From G965205725 sp965205725 (lineage in GTDB: Bacteria > Pseudomonadota > Gammaproteobacteria > Pseudomonadales > Halieaceae): a DNA stretch of 64,000 nt. Both the position numbers and the translations under genes were made by a program. Below, piece by piece: positions 26,284-34,845 of the stretch. Numbering within the stretch: position 1 is the first letter of the stretch; every line of letters begins with the position of its first letter. The stretch covers positions 1,550,001-1,614,000 of the forward strand of contig OZ242189.1 of the NCBI GenBank assembly GCA_965205725.1. Direction: 5' to 3'. Under the pieces are notes generated by a model that did no database searches, was not told where the DNA came from, and saw only the letters and a list, made by a program, of their open reading frames with translations.

Positions 26284-26385
26284 CGCTTTTTCCCTGTTCA
26301 GCAAGTCGGCGATTATAGCAATGACGGCCCTTTCTATCGCCCCGCAGTGTCAATATACTGAGGCAAACCCGTTCGAGACAAACCG

Positions 26386-27066
26386 ATGGCCGTTAAAAAT
26401 CCCTTTAGTAACTTGTTCGTCAAATCGCCCATGGGTCCCTTGCAAGACCACATGAAGAAGGTGCATGCGACTACCGAAGCCCTACTGCCCTTTTTAAGTG
26501 CCGCGCAACACGGCAAATGGGACAGAGCCAAAGAGTTACAAAAAGGCATCGTCAAGCTCGAGGGCGACGCAGATAAGCAGAAGCGCTCGTTGCGGCAACA
26601 TCTGCCTAAAAGCCTGTTCATGCCGGTATCTCGCTCGGATTTGCTTGAACTTGTCGCCATGCAGGATCAAATCGCTAACCGCGCCAAAGACATCGCCGGA
26701 TTAATGCTGGGGCGCGAAATGGCCTTCCCGGAAAAACTAGAGGAGTATGTACTTGAATTTGCGCAGGCCTCAATCGATGCTTCGGGCAAGGCAGTAGCGG
26801 CGGTTCAGAGTATTGACGATTTGTTAGAAGCCGGCTTCGGCAGCCGTCAGGTAAGATCGGTCGAGCAGATGATCAATGAAATTGAAAAATTTGAGCACAA
26901 AACGGATAAGCTGCAGGTCAAACTGCGCAGTCGTCTGTACAAGATTGAGAAGGAACTTTCCCCGGTCGATGTCATGTTCTTATACCGGGTTATAGACTGG
27001 ATTGGAGATATTGCAGACTATGCCGAAAAGGTCGGCAACCGTCTGCAAATCCTTATTGTGCTTTAA
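26386..27066 (+). CDS. DUF47 / TIGR00153 family protein (PhoU-like helical)
   Basis: The 226-residue, all-helical protein starts MAVKNPFSNLFVKSPMGPLQ and contains HKTDKLQVKLRSRLYKIEKEL, fitting TIGR00153 (DUF47). These PhoU-like proteins usually sit beside a Pit-type phosphate transporter and are thought to modulate it. No pit gene follows: the next gene is a convergent porin nine bases away. Either the transporter is elsewhere or the pair was split. Confidence 0.85.
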   Translation: MAVKNPFSNLFVKSPMGPLQDHMKKVHATTEALLPFLSAAQHGKWDRAKELQKGIVKLEGDADKQKRSLRQHLPKSLFMPVSRSDLLELVAMQDQIANRAKDIAGLMLGREMAFPEKLEEYVLEFAQASIDASGKAVAAVQSIDDLLEAGFGSRQVRSVEQMINEIEKFEHKTDKLQVKLRSRLYKIEKELSPVDVMFLYRVIDWIGDIADYAEKVGNRLQILIVL

Positions 27067-27075
27067 ACCAGTCAA

Positions 27076-28341
27076 TCAGTATTTGAACCTGGTATCGAGC
27101 ATGATGCGCTCATAATCGTGCTTATTACCGCTATTCCCATCTACTTCATTGCTAAAGTAGGTAATGCCGAGGCTCCATCTTTTACTCACTCCATAGCCGC
27201 CTTTCAACACGTGGCCCTTGCCGTCTGTACCACCGCCTCCGAAGTCTGAATCAGTCAACAATCCGAGTGTAGAATCGGCTTCAATGTCCTGCCACACATA
27301 GCTGAGATCCCAGGTGCCGGCAGCACTGGTTTTACCCAGCTTTAAACCGACCGCATAGCCTGTATTGAAATCATCGGCTTCTGTGTTTTGCACGTAGTCG
27401 ACAAACAGGTTAACCGGCATTTCAGCAATCATCATGCCGAGGTCGGCAAAGCCGTGGACTGTGTGGAAATCGTTGCCGTACTCACAGCCAATGCCGGCCA
27501 CCGGATCACTACAGACAAACGAATTGCCAAAAAAGTCGTCAGCCTCTCCATAAAACGGTGACTTGCCAGCGGTATCGATGGCTTGATAAGCGAGTCCGGC
27601 AGTGACTTTAGCGTCGCCCAAAGTTCCTTTGAATCCCGCCTGAGTCGCATAAGCAAATGTATTGTTGGCTTTTTTGTTGTCACTCTCAAGCCAGGTTCCG
27701 CTCGCATTTACAAACAGGGAACCCGGTGTCCAGGTAAGCGCAAAGCCTTCTGGATTGTAGTCGCCATCCCAGATCAGGGCATGTTTCTGGGGGCGGTAAT
27801 AGATATTCTTGTACTTGCCGGCAATGATGTTCAAATTATCAGTGACAGCCCAGTTGAAGTAGGCCAGATCCAGGCGCATATCTTTGCTGGAGCCACCTTC
27901 CCCCAGCGTCTGGTTGGTTGATACAGGGTCATCGCCACCACTGGCAAAACCGAGACCCACTGCAACATCTTCGTCGACCTGGGCCAAAATTGCGGCACGA
28001 GCGCGCACCCGGTTCCGCTCACGTCTGCTCTTGTTTTCCTCGTCTATGGACTCGTAGCGATAGCGGAAATCACCTTTTATGTGGATTGAATCAGCCCGGG
28101 AAGCCACTTGCCTGACCGAACCCGCAGTTGCAACTTGCCGTCGATTCACTTCAATTTCCTGCACAGTGTGCCGGTTCTGCGTTCGCAGCTCCCTGTTTTC
28201 CGCCTCCAGGGCATTTAGACGTTCGGCAAGGGCACTAAGTTGTGCCCGCATTGCGGCAAAATCTTCGTCACTGACTGCCGCCGACAGATGTGGCGCCAGA
28301 GTTGTGAGAAGCACGATCACCAGTGAGTAATAAGATTTCAT
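27076..28341 (-). CDS. Putative outer-membrane porin with N-terminal coiled coil
   Basis: The 421-residue protein has a signal peptide (MKSYYSLVIVLLTTLAPHLSAA) and a coiled-coil stretch at about residues 27-60 (LSALAERLNALEAENRELR). A beta-rich domain of alternating polar and aromatic residues follows and ends in the outer-membrane signature phenylalanine-x-tyrosine (DTRFKY). This fits the putative porin family (Porin_5-like). Substrate is unknown; linkage to a PhoU-like gene hints at phosphate only weakly. GGGAG precedes the ATG by eight bases. Confidence 0.82.
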   Translation of the reverse strand: MKSYYSLVIVLLTTLAPHLSAAVSDEDFAAMRAQLSALAERLNALEAENRELRTQNRHTVQEIEVNRRQVATAGSVRQVASRADSIHIKGDFRYRYESIDEENKSRRERNRVRARAAILAQVDEDVAVGLGFASGGDDPVSTNQTLGEGGSSKDMRLDLAYFNWAVTDNLNIIAGKYKNIYYRPQKHALIWDGDYNPEGFALTWTPGSLFVNASGTWLESDNKKANNTFAYATQAGFKGTLGDAKVTAGLAYQAIDTAGKSPFYGEADDFFGNSFVCSDPVAGIGCEYGNDFHTVHGFADLGMMIAEMPVNLFVDYVQNTEADDFNTGYAVGLKLGKTSAAGTWDLSYVWQDIEADSTLGLLTDSDFGGGGTDGKGHVLKGGYGVSKRWSLGITYFSNEVDGNSGNKHDYERIMLDTRFKY

Positions 28342-28382
28342 GTTTTTGCTCCCGTGGATTTTGCAGTTATGGCGCTAGACCG

Positions 28383-28408
28383 CCCGTGTTGAATACGACA
28401 AACACGGG
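28383..28408. promoter_or_regulatory. Inverted repeat upstream of the porin gene
   Basis: CCCGTGTT (28383-28390) is repeated inverted as AACACGGG (28401-28408) with a 10-base spacer, 42 bases before the porin start. It could be an operator or a leader hairpin. No T-run follows on either strand, so it does not look like a terminator. Confidence 0.4.
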
Positions 28409-28432
28409 ACAATGTTATGACTATTTTATAAC

Positions 28433-28571
28433 GAGACCTTTGCACGAAAGCCATTTCACCTGCATGCTGCGTTAAAATCGTACTCAATCGGTCATTTATA
28501 CCCATAAACTCCCTCATTCCGTGCGTTTTTGCCTTGCCTGAAAGTGAAATCATCTTCCGTGCAAAGGTCTC
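28433..28571. mobile_element. 139-bp MITE with perfect 14-bp ends and 5-bp target duplication
   Basis: GAGACCTTTGCACG (28433-28446) is matched by its exact reverse complement at 28558-28571, extending to 17 of 18 bases. ATAAC flanks both outer ends (28428-28432 and 28572-28576), a direct target duplication. The 139-bp element has no room for a transposase, so it must have been moved in trans. A spurious 71-codon frame crosses it and should not be called a gene. A decayed relative lies at 33826-33999. Confidence 0.9.
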
Positions 28572-28908
28572 ATAACAGTAATATTACGCAATCGCAGCGG
28601 GTTGACACCGAGCCGGAATACATGGGCATTCATCGTCAATGGCAACTTCCATAGAGTTGGACTCCTGATCCCGGGCAACTACAGGCTCGGCTTTGTCAGT
28701 TGCGCCATCGACAGGCTCGGCTGTGCCAGTTGCGCCATCGACAGGTTACTTCAAAGCCGTAGCAGCGCTCTGACTTGAGCAACAAGCTCGCGTGGTGCAA
28801 ATGGCCTGGTCGTGTTCATTTTGTCATCATCTGTTACCGTACTCTACTTGAACAGCCCGGTACCAGAAGCCCGTCTGACTTAGGACAAATATCCCTGTCT
28901 GGCTACGC
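28572..28908. other. Gene-free stretch between MITE and korB
   Basis: No open frame with a credible start and composition was found on either strand. It holds a 30-bp tandem duplication (28681-28740) and otherwise unremarkable sequence. It contains the 3' side of the korB transcript and the region upstream of the MITE and porin. Confidence 0.6.
28681..28740. repeat. 30-bp tandem duplication
   Basis: Two head-to-tail 30-bp units (28681-28710 and 28711-28740), each beginning ACAGGCTCGGCT and ending CAGTTGCGCCATCG, differ at two positions; a partial third copy (ACAGG) follows. It lies in non-coding sequence. Confidence 0.85.
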
Positions 28909-29961
28909 CTATCGCAGCGAAGCGTTAATATTCTCCAGCACTTTACTGCCTGGGCATAACTCCTCAGGCCCCAACTGATTCAAGGGTCTGGGCACCGTAT
29001 CCAGCGCTTCGTGCAAATCCTCCGAATCCTTATCCATGTAAATCAGACCGGTAAGAATCTGCCCGGCGCTGCGATGTTTTTCAATGGTTGTCAGGGCGGA
29101 GGTTTTATCAAAGGGGTTGAGTCCGTCGGTGAGCTTGTGCAAGTGGATAACAGAGCCATCGTGCATAGTGACTTCGTTTGAAGTGCCAGGCTGGTACTGT
29201 GCTGTAATTTCCTGGCGCATGGGCACAAAGTCTATGATGCCTGTAGCGGCGGCATGTTCGCGAACAAATTCATAGGTCTTGGTTGATCCGGTATTGTTGT
29301 TAAAGGTCACGCAGGGTGAAATTACGTCAATCAGGGCAAATCCCTGGTGAGTAATAGCCGCTTTTATAAGCGGCACCAGTTGCTCCTTGTCTCCAGAGAA
29401 GCTGCGAGCAACAAAGGTTGCGCCCAGGGTCAGCGCTATCGCACATAGATCAATCGCCGCAAAGGGATTAGGGTCTCCCTTCTTGCTGGCAGAGCCTTCA
29501 TCTGTCGTTGCTGAATCCTGCCCTTTGGTCAAGCCATAGCAGCCGTTATTCATAACGATGTACACGATATTGAGGTTGCGGCGTATGGCATGCACGAACT
29601 GTCCCAAGCCGATTGAAGCCGTGTCTCCATCCCCGGAAACTGCCATATAAGTCAGTTCACGATTCGCCATATTCGCCCCGGTGGCGACGGAGGGCATGCG
29701 CCCATGCACCGAGTTAAAGCCGTGAGACTTCCCTAAAAAATAGGTCGGTGTCTTCGAAGAACAGCCAATGCCGGAAATCTTGGCAATTTTGTGTGGTTCA
29801 ATCGACAGCTCGTGCACGGCCTTGACTATGGCACCGCTAATGGAGTCGTGCCCACAGCCAGCACAGAGCGTCGAAATCGACCCTTCATAGTCTGCCTTGG
29901 TATAGCCGAGCTCGTTAATTGGCAAATCCGGGTGGCGAAATTTTGGCGTTATATAGCTCAT
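28909..29961 (-). CDS. korB: 2-oxoacid:ferredoxin oxidoreductase beta subunit
   Basis: The 350-residue subunit carries the thiamine-diphosphate motif GDGDTASIGLGQFVHAIRRN followed by NNGCYGLTKGQDSAT. The cysteines for a [4Fe-4S] cluster appear in LCAGCGHDSISG and GIGCSSK. Together with KorA it would interconvert a 2-oxoacid plus CoA and acyl-CoA plus CO2 using ferredoxin. 2-Oxoglutarate is the likely substrate by family resemblance, but branched-chain or other 2-oxoacids are not excluded. It overlaps korA by 4 bases. Confidence 0.88.
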   Translation of the reverse strand: MSYITPKFRHPDLPINELGYTKADYEGSISTLCAGCGHDSISGAIVKAVHELSIEPHKIAKISGIGCSSKTPTYFLGKSHGFNSVHGRMPSVATGANMANRELTYMAVSGDGDTASIGLGQFVHAIRRNLNIVYIVMNNGCYGLTKGQDSATTDEGSASKKGDPNPFAAIDLCAIALTLGATFVARSFSGDKEQLVPLIKAAITHQGFALIDVISPCVTFNNNTGSTKTYEFVREHAAATGIIDFVPMRQEITAQYQPGTSNEVTMHDGSVIHLHKLTDGLNPFDKTSALTTIEKHRSAGQILTGLIYMDKDSEDLHEALDTVPRPLNQLGPEELCPGSKVLENINASLR

Positions 29962-31820
29962 GATGCCTTTCCTGAACCGAGTCGGGCAGTTTCTGTACGC
30001 AGCGGCGTCACGTTAGTGCCGGGAATTTGTTGTAAAATCTGCTTGCGAATATTGCGAGCGCTGATTGGCGTACCATCAAAACACAACACCGATTTTAATT
30101 TATCAGGGCCAAATTCAAATTCGGCCATCAGCAAAGTACGCAACTGCGCGTCGCGGTTTTGCTCGATCACAAAGGTACGTTCGTGATCATCAATAAACTG
30201 TTCCACCTCATCATTGAATGGGAATGCCCGAACGCGCATGGCGTCGATGTAAACCCCTTCTGCGGACAAATAATCCAGCGCCTCCAGCGAAGATGCCTCA
30301 CTGGTTCCAAAAAAAATCACGCCGTAGCGGGTGTCTCGCGTAGCGGGTCTGTGAACCGGTGCCGGCATGTAACTCTTGGCAGTTTCCCACTTGGCCATCA
30401 GACGGTGCATATTGCGCTCATAGGTCTCGCCACTTTCTGTGTATACCGCATATTCGTCACGAGACGTGCCGCGGGTAAAGAACGCGCCTTTAGTGGGATG
30501 AGTCCCCGGGTAGGTTCTGTAGCAAATCGCATCGAGATCAACATCCTGGTAACGACCATACTTATCCATCGTGTCTAAATCTTCCGCTGACAGAACCTTG
30601 CCGCGATCATACTCGCGCTCATCGTCCCACTTGAGGGGTTCCGACATATTGTCATTCATACCCAGGTCCAGGTCAGACATAATAATAATGGGTGTCTGCA
30701 AACGCTCTGCCAGATCAAACGCATCGGCGGTCATATCGAAGCATTCACGCGGCGTAGACGGAAATAACAATACCTGCTTCGTATCGCCGTGAGAGGCGTA
30801 GGCAGAAGACAAAACATCAGACTGCTGGGTGCGAGTTGGCATCCCGGTAGACGGCCCGGCCCGCTGCACATCAATCAAAACGGTTGGAATCTCTGCAAAA
30901 TAAGCCAGGCCCAGAAACTCCGACATCAGCGAAATTCCCGGTCCGCTGGTCGCGGTGAACGCTCTGGCGCCATTCCAGCTTGCGCCGATTACCATACCAA
31001 TAGCCGCCAGCTCGTCCTCCGCTTGCACAATCGCATAGCTGCGCTGTCCACTACCCGGGTCGATACGCATGCGCTTGCAGTATTTCTCAAAGGCCTCAAC
31101 AATAGAGGTCGATGGGGTAATGGGGTACCAGGCGGCCATGGTTGCGCCACCATAGATAGCTCCCAGTCCCATAGCGCTATTGCCGTCAATCAAAATACTA
31201 TCGCCGACCAGGTCACGCTTTTCGACACGAACAGATAAAGGGCAAGCAAAATTTTCCCTGGCGTACTGATGTCCCAGTTCCAGTGCGTGAATGTTTGGCG
31301 CAACCAGTTTTTCCTTACCCTTAAACTGGTCACCCATCAGCCGGGTAATAACCGCAAAATCAATATCTAGCAAAGCCGCCAGCACCCCGACATAAATAAC
31401 ATTTTTAAACAACTGGCGCTGGCGCGGGTCGGTGTACTCGCGATTGCATATCTTGGTCAGTGGTAAACCAATAATATGCACATCATTGCGAATCAAACGC
31501 AAATCCAAAGGCTTGGTGTTATCATAAATAAAGTAGCCGCCGCTCTCCACCTCCTGAATATCCTGGGCCATACTCTGTGGATTAACGCTGAGCATAATAT
31601 CCACGCCACCGCGACGCCCCAGATAACCCTTTTCACTCACCCGCACTTCATACCACGTCGGCAGCCCCTGAATATTCGAAGGAAAAATATTTTTCGGGCA
31701 GACTGGCAAACCCATACGAAACAAGGATTTGGCAAACAAATTATTGGCACTGGCCGACCCGGTACCATTGACGTTAGCAAACTTAATAACGAAATCGTTA
31801 ACTGCGTGTATTGTCTTCAT
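29958..31820 (-). CDS. korA: 2-oxoacid:ferredoxin oxidoreductase alpha subunit (gamma-alpha fusion)
   Basis: The 620-residue protein fuses the gamma domain (residues about 10-195, FANVNGTGSASANNLFAKSL) to the alpha pyrimidine-binding domain from about 215 (NSAMGLGAIYGGATMAAWYPITPSTS). It contains ATSGPGISLMSEFLGLAYFAEIP, typical of KorA. The start at 31818-31820 is an ATG overlapping the upstream stop as ATGA, and excludes a 32-residue extension read from within that gene. It forms the catalytic pair with KorB. Confidence 0.88.
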   Translation of the reverse strand: MKTIHAVNDFVIKFANVNGTGSASANNLFAKSLFRMGLPVCPKNIFPSNIQGLPTWYEVRVSEKGYLGRRGGVDIMLSVNPQSMAQDIQEVESGGYFIYDNTKPLDLRLIRNDVHIIGLPLTKICNREYTDPRQRQLFKNVIYVGVLAALLDIDFAVITRLMGDQFKGKEKLVAPNIHALELGHQYARENFACPLSVRVEKRDLVGDSILIDGNSAMGLGAIYGGATMAAWYPITPSTSIVEAFEKYCKRMRIDPGSGQRSYAIVQAEDELAAIGMVIGASWNGARAFTATSGPGISLMSEFLGLAYFAEIPTVLIDVQRAGPSTGMPTRTQQSDVLSSAYASHGDTKQVLLFPSTPRECFDMTADAFDLAERLQTPIIIMSDLDLGMNDNMSEPLKWDDEREYDRGKVLSAEDLDTMDKYGRYQDVDLDAICYRTYPGTHPTKGAFFTRGTSRDEYAVYTESGETYERNMHRLMAKWETAKSYMPAPVHRPATRDTRYGVIFFGTSEASSLEALDYLSAEGVYIDAMRVRAFPFNDEVEQFIDDHERTFVIEQNRDAQLRTLLMAEFEFGPDKLKSVLCFDGTPISARNIRKQILQQIPGTNVTPLRTETARLGSGKAS

Positions 31821-33604
31821 GCAGGTTGCCCCGCCCTGGTCACTGTGTAGAGGAATTTTTGCATATCCCAGGCGGTTGTCGGGCAGCGCTCCGCGCACAG
31901 ACCACAGTGCAGACAAACATTTTCATCTTTCACCATCACTCGTGCGGTCGGCAGCACTTCAGACACATACAGGTCCTGGGCCAAATTTCCAGAAGGTGCG
32001 GATAGCTGGCCCCTCAATTTCTGCTCTTCGTTGTTGCTGGTGAAACTGATGCAATCCGTCGGACAAATATCAACACAGGCATCACACTCAATGCACCGTA
32101 TTTCTTGAAAAACCGTTTGTACATCACAATTGAGACAGCGCTGTGCCTCTTTAAAGCCGGTGCTCTCATCAAAGCCCAGTTCAACTTCCACTTTGCGATC
32201 CCGCAGGGTCTTGCCCTTGTCTGCCTGGGGAACCACATAGCGCAAATCGGACTCGACGGCATTGTCGTAACTCCACTCGTGAATACCCATTTTTGTACTC
32301 ACCAGGTTAATGCCAGGTGCCGGCCGATCTCTAACATCTTCACCGCGGCAAAAAAGGTCGATGGACACCGCCGCCTGATGACCTTGAGCAACAGCAGTAA
32401 TCACATTCTCGGGGCCGAAGGCTGCATCACCACCAAAAAACACCTTGGCCAGAGTCGATTGAAGCGTGAGTTCGTCAACCACTGGCATATCCCATTGACC
32501 AAATTCCAGACCTACATCTCTCTCGATCCAGGGGAAGCTATTTTCCTGGCCAATCGCCATCAACACAGCGTCCGCTTCCATAAACACCAGGTCTTCTCTG
32601 GTGGGTACAAGCGAGCGGTTGCCCTCTTCGTCATACACCGCTTCTACCTTCTCAAACTTAACTCCCCGAAGCGTGCCGTCTTCCACAACAAATTCTTTCG
32701 GTACATGGTTATCGTAGATTGGAATATCTTCGTGCATTGCATCTTTTTTTTCCCAGGGAGACGCCTTCATATCGACAAAGGGGCTACGCACAACCACTCT
32801 GACATCCTCGCCGCCCAGACGCCGTGCTGTGCGACAGCAATCCATAGCGGTGTTGCCGCCACCGAGTACCAAAACCTTCTTGCCAATTGCCTCAATGTGT
32901 TCAAAGGCCACACTTGCCAGCCAATCAATTCCAATATGAATACTGGCTGAGGCTGCCTCGCGACCTTCAAGGTTCTCCAGGTCTTTGCCGCGTGGAGCGC
33001 CAGTACCTACAAACACAGCGTCGTAGCCTTGATCGAGCACCCCTTTGAGTGAATCAACATAATGATCAAAGATCGTCACAACTCCCATGTCCAAAATGTA
33101 GTTCACTTCCTGCTGCAACACCTCAATAGGCAAGCGAAATGCGGGTATCTGACTAAGCATCATGCCACCACCTTCGGTCTGATTGTCGTAGATATCAACG
33201 CTGTAGCCCAACGGCATTAAATCCCTCGCGACGGTCAGTGACGCCGGACCCGCACCAATCAATGCGATGCGTTTGCCATTTTTCTTTTTCGGAATCTCCG
33301 GCATACGTGCAGCAACATTGCTGTCATTCTTGTTGTCCGCTGCGACGCGCTTCAAGCGGCAAATTGCTACCGGCTCTTCGTCCACCCGGTCGCGGCGGCA
33401 GGCGGGTTCGCAGGGCCGGTCGCAAGTGCGCCCCAGCACTCCCGGAAATACGTTAGATTCCCAATTGACCATATAGGCATCGTCATAGCGCTGCGCGGCG
33501 ATCAGCCGAATATATTCCGGCACAGGTGTGTGCGCGGGACAGGCGTACTGGCAATCCACAACTTTGTGGAAGTACTCGGGGTCTTGAATATTGGTTGCTT
33601 TCAC
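31817..33604 (-). CDS. GltD-like FAD/NAD(P)-binding iron-sulfur oxidoreductase, partner of KorAB
   Basis: The 595-residue protein has an N-terminal cysteine-rich domain (VDCQYACPAHTPVPEY, GRTCDRPCEPACRR) as in the glutamate synthase small subunit. Two dinucleotide folds follow (ALIGAGPASLTVARDLMPLG and VLVLGGGNTAMDCCRTARRLGG). Two C-terminal ferredoxin motifs are CIECDACVDICPTDC and CLHCGLCAERCPTTAW. It likely moves electrons between NAD(P)H and ferredoxin or KorAB; the exact partner is inferred from the operon. It starts with GTG at 33602-33604 and is first of the three genes. It is not glutamate synthase: no gltB is adjacent. Confidence 0.85.
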   Translation of the reverse strand: MKATNIQDPEYFHKVVDCQYACPAHTPVPEYIRLIAAQRYDDAYMVNWESNVFPGVLGRTCDRPCEPACRRDRVDEEPVAICRLKRVAADNKNDSNVAARMPEIPKKKNGKRIALIGAGPASLTVARDLMPLGYSVDIYDNQTEGGGMMLSQIPAFRLPIEVLQQEVNYILDMGVVTIFDHYVDSLKGVLDQGYDAVFVGTGAPRGKDLENLEGREAASASIHIGIDWLASVAFEHIEAIGKKVLVLGGGNTAMDCCRTARRLGGEDVRVVVRSPFVDMKASPWEKKDAMHEDIPIYDNHVPKEFVVEDGTLRGVKFEKVEAVYDEEGNRSLVPTREDLVFMEADAVLMAIGQENSFPWIERDVGLEFGQWDMPVVDELTLQSTLAKVFFGGDAAFGPENVITAVAQGHQAAVSIDLFCRGEDVRDRPAPGINLVSTKMGIHEWSYDNAVESDLRYVVPQADKGKTLRDRKVEVELGFDESTGFKEAQRCLNCDVQTVFQEIRCIECDACVDICPTDCISFTSNNEEQKLRGQLSAPSGNLAQDLYVSEVLPTARVMVKDENVCLHCGLCAERCPTTAWDMQKFLYTVTRAGQPA

Positions 33605-33696
33605 AGAATACAGCCCTATTAATGTGTGCTCGCCTTGAGTGGAGATCCTTGAGAAACTTGACTAATTATTTCATAAATGTTCAGTATTTACACCGG

Positions 33697-33815
33697 AAAT
33701 ACCCAATAAAAGTCTTGGTTTCCAAATACTTGCAGACGAATTAGCGCCGGGCCACTCTGCCATTCCACTGAGACAGGTGCGCCCAGTTAGAAGAATCCAA
33801 AAAAACCGCCGCTCT
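33697..33815. repeat. 119-bp dispersed repeat, copy 1 (contains decayed 3' end of an SLT gene)
   Basis: These 119 bases align without gaps to 63674-63792 with about nine mismatches. Read on the minus strand, the copy holds the last nine codons and stop of the transglycosylase gene found at the window end (QSGGFFGFF). These are preceded directly by an in-frame TAA, so the copy is not coding. The rest corresponds to sequence downstream of that gene. Confidence 0.85.
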
Positions 33816-33825
33816 GTTACAGCAG

Positions 33826-33999
33826 GAGGCCTGTGCACGGAAGACGATGTCGCTTTCGGACAAGGCAAAAACCCACGCAATGAGGGAGTTTATGCGTATA
33901 AATAACCGATTGAGTACGATTTTACCAACCGTAGGCGCTTTTAGGCGGCACTTTTAGGCGACGGCAGCATAGGTGAAATGGCTTGCGTGCAAAGGCCTG
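33826..33999. mobile_element. Decayed relative of the 28433-28571 MITE
   Basis: The sequence from GAGGCCTGTGCACGGAAG (33826) to GCGTGCAAAGGCCTG (33999) aligns with the reverse complement of the 139-bp MITE over nearly its full length. It shares long blocks such as AATGAGGGAGTTTATG and CCGATTGAGTACGATTTTA. About 37 bases containing TTTTAGGCG-type repeats are inserted near the right side. The ends are still recognisable inverted repeats, but no flanking duplication is evident. Confidence 0.8.
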
Positions 34000-34010
34000 T
34001 GCAGATTATT

Positions 34011-34322
34011 TCAACGCTCGGGGAGTACTTCCCAATCCGGAGCGTCGAACTCGCCGATAAATTCAAACTCGATGTGCGGTACCTGGCTCTCGATAATAGT
34101 CCGAACACGGTCAGGTAGCTCTCTTTCCATAGCATCCCGCCGGGCCTTGGATTCCCAGGTAGCGATAGCCAGTAAGGTGCCCTCTTCACCGATCTGTCGA
34201 TGTAGACGGGTGCCCCTGGCGCCCGGTGCCTGCTGAATGATGGCACTCGCCCGCACCCAGCCATCCGCATATTCTTCAGCGGAATAACCCGGTTTGAGGT
34301 GAACCTTGAAGATGTAGTGCAC
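34011..34322 (-). CDS. ABM-like (dimeric alpha-beta barrel) small protein
   Basis: The 103-residue protein looks like a ferredoxin-like alpha-beta barrel of the antibiotic-biosynthesis-monooxygenase or NIPSNAP type: a beta strand YIFKVHLKPG, a helix with YADGWVRASAIIQ, then GTRLHRQI and LLAIATWES. Function is unknown; such proteins are often small heme-degrading or decorating enzymes. The GTG start at 34320-34322 has AGGAG seven bases upstream. It is the last gene on the amine dehydrogenase side, 64 bases after the cytochrome gene, and probably part of that operon. Confidence 0.6.
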   Translation of the reverse strand: MHYIFKVHLKPGYSAEEYADGWVRASAIIQQAPGARGTRLHRQIGEEGTLLAIATWESKARRDAMERELPDRVRTIIESQVPHIEFEFIGEFDAPDWEVLPER

Positions 34323-34386
34323 TCGCCGCTCCTTTTGCTACCAACGAGACCGAGTGACAAGGATAAGTTAAAGCGTTCCTCCGGCG

Positions 34387-34821
34387 CTACCGGGGCATCC
34401 TGCCAACCAGTTCCGCCCTGGTATCTGCAACGTCGACAAGTACAGTCCCTCTGGCTTCCCTGACTTCAGCTTCGGAATAAAATTTGAAGTCGGCAGTGAG
34501 CTCGCCCGCGCTCATGGTGGTGAGTATCCAGTTTAGCAATTCCGCAAGATCTGCGTCACTCAACGGGGAATTGGAGGAGCCGGGCACTTGTATCAGGAAT
34601 TTCCTGCCCCCTGGAACTGCCAGAAACCGGCCAACAAAGTCTTGCATGCCGGGCACACTGCCCGGCAGGCCAGAGCCGTCTGCCTTATGACATCCCTGAC
34701 AATTGAGCATGTAGTTGGTTTGGGCGCGGTCTTCGTTGATATGGCTTTCAGGCGAGGCCATCACAAGCTGAGAAAAAAGTATAAAGAGCAGAATCACTGA
34801 TCGCATCGCCTGTCTCCTCAT
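34387..34821 (-). CDS. Periplasmic c-type cytochrome, monoheme (second of two)
   Basis: The 144-residue protein has a signal peptide (MRSVILLFILFSQLVMA) and one CQGCH heme-attachment site near residue 41, within NYMLNCQGCHKADGSGLPG. A downstream PLSDADLAELLNWIL helix is typical of class I cytochromes c. It probably accepts electrons from the quinoprotein amine dehydrogenase or passes them on to an oxidase. Two in-frame starts, five codons apart, both have AGGAG sites. Confidence 0.82.
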   Translation of the reverse strand: MRRQAMRSVILLFILFSQLVMASPESHINEDRAQTNYMLNCQGCHKADGSGLPGSVPGMQDFVGRFLAVPGGRKFLIQVPGSSNSPLSDADLAELLNWILTTMSAGELTADFKFYSEAEVREARGTVLVDVADTRAELVGRMPR

Positions 34822-34845
34822 TGCAGGCTCCTCATAGCAGACTCC

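Noticed and set aside
28338..28553. 71-codon minus-strand frame upstream of the porin
   Set aside because: It lies across the MITE and uses its sequence; the decayed MITE copy keeps no such frame, so it is not a gene.
28681..28740. Possible CRISPR-like repeats
   Set aside because: Two tandem units with no spacers; a simple duplication. No CRISPR array or cas gene is present in the window.
31817..33604. Annotation as glutamate synthase small subunit
   Set aside because: There is no gltB, and the protein has two extra C-terminal ferredoxin motifs and is coupled to korA, so a KorAB partner is more likely.
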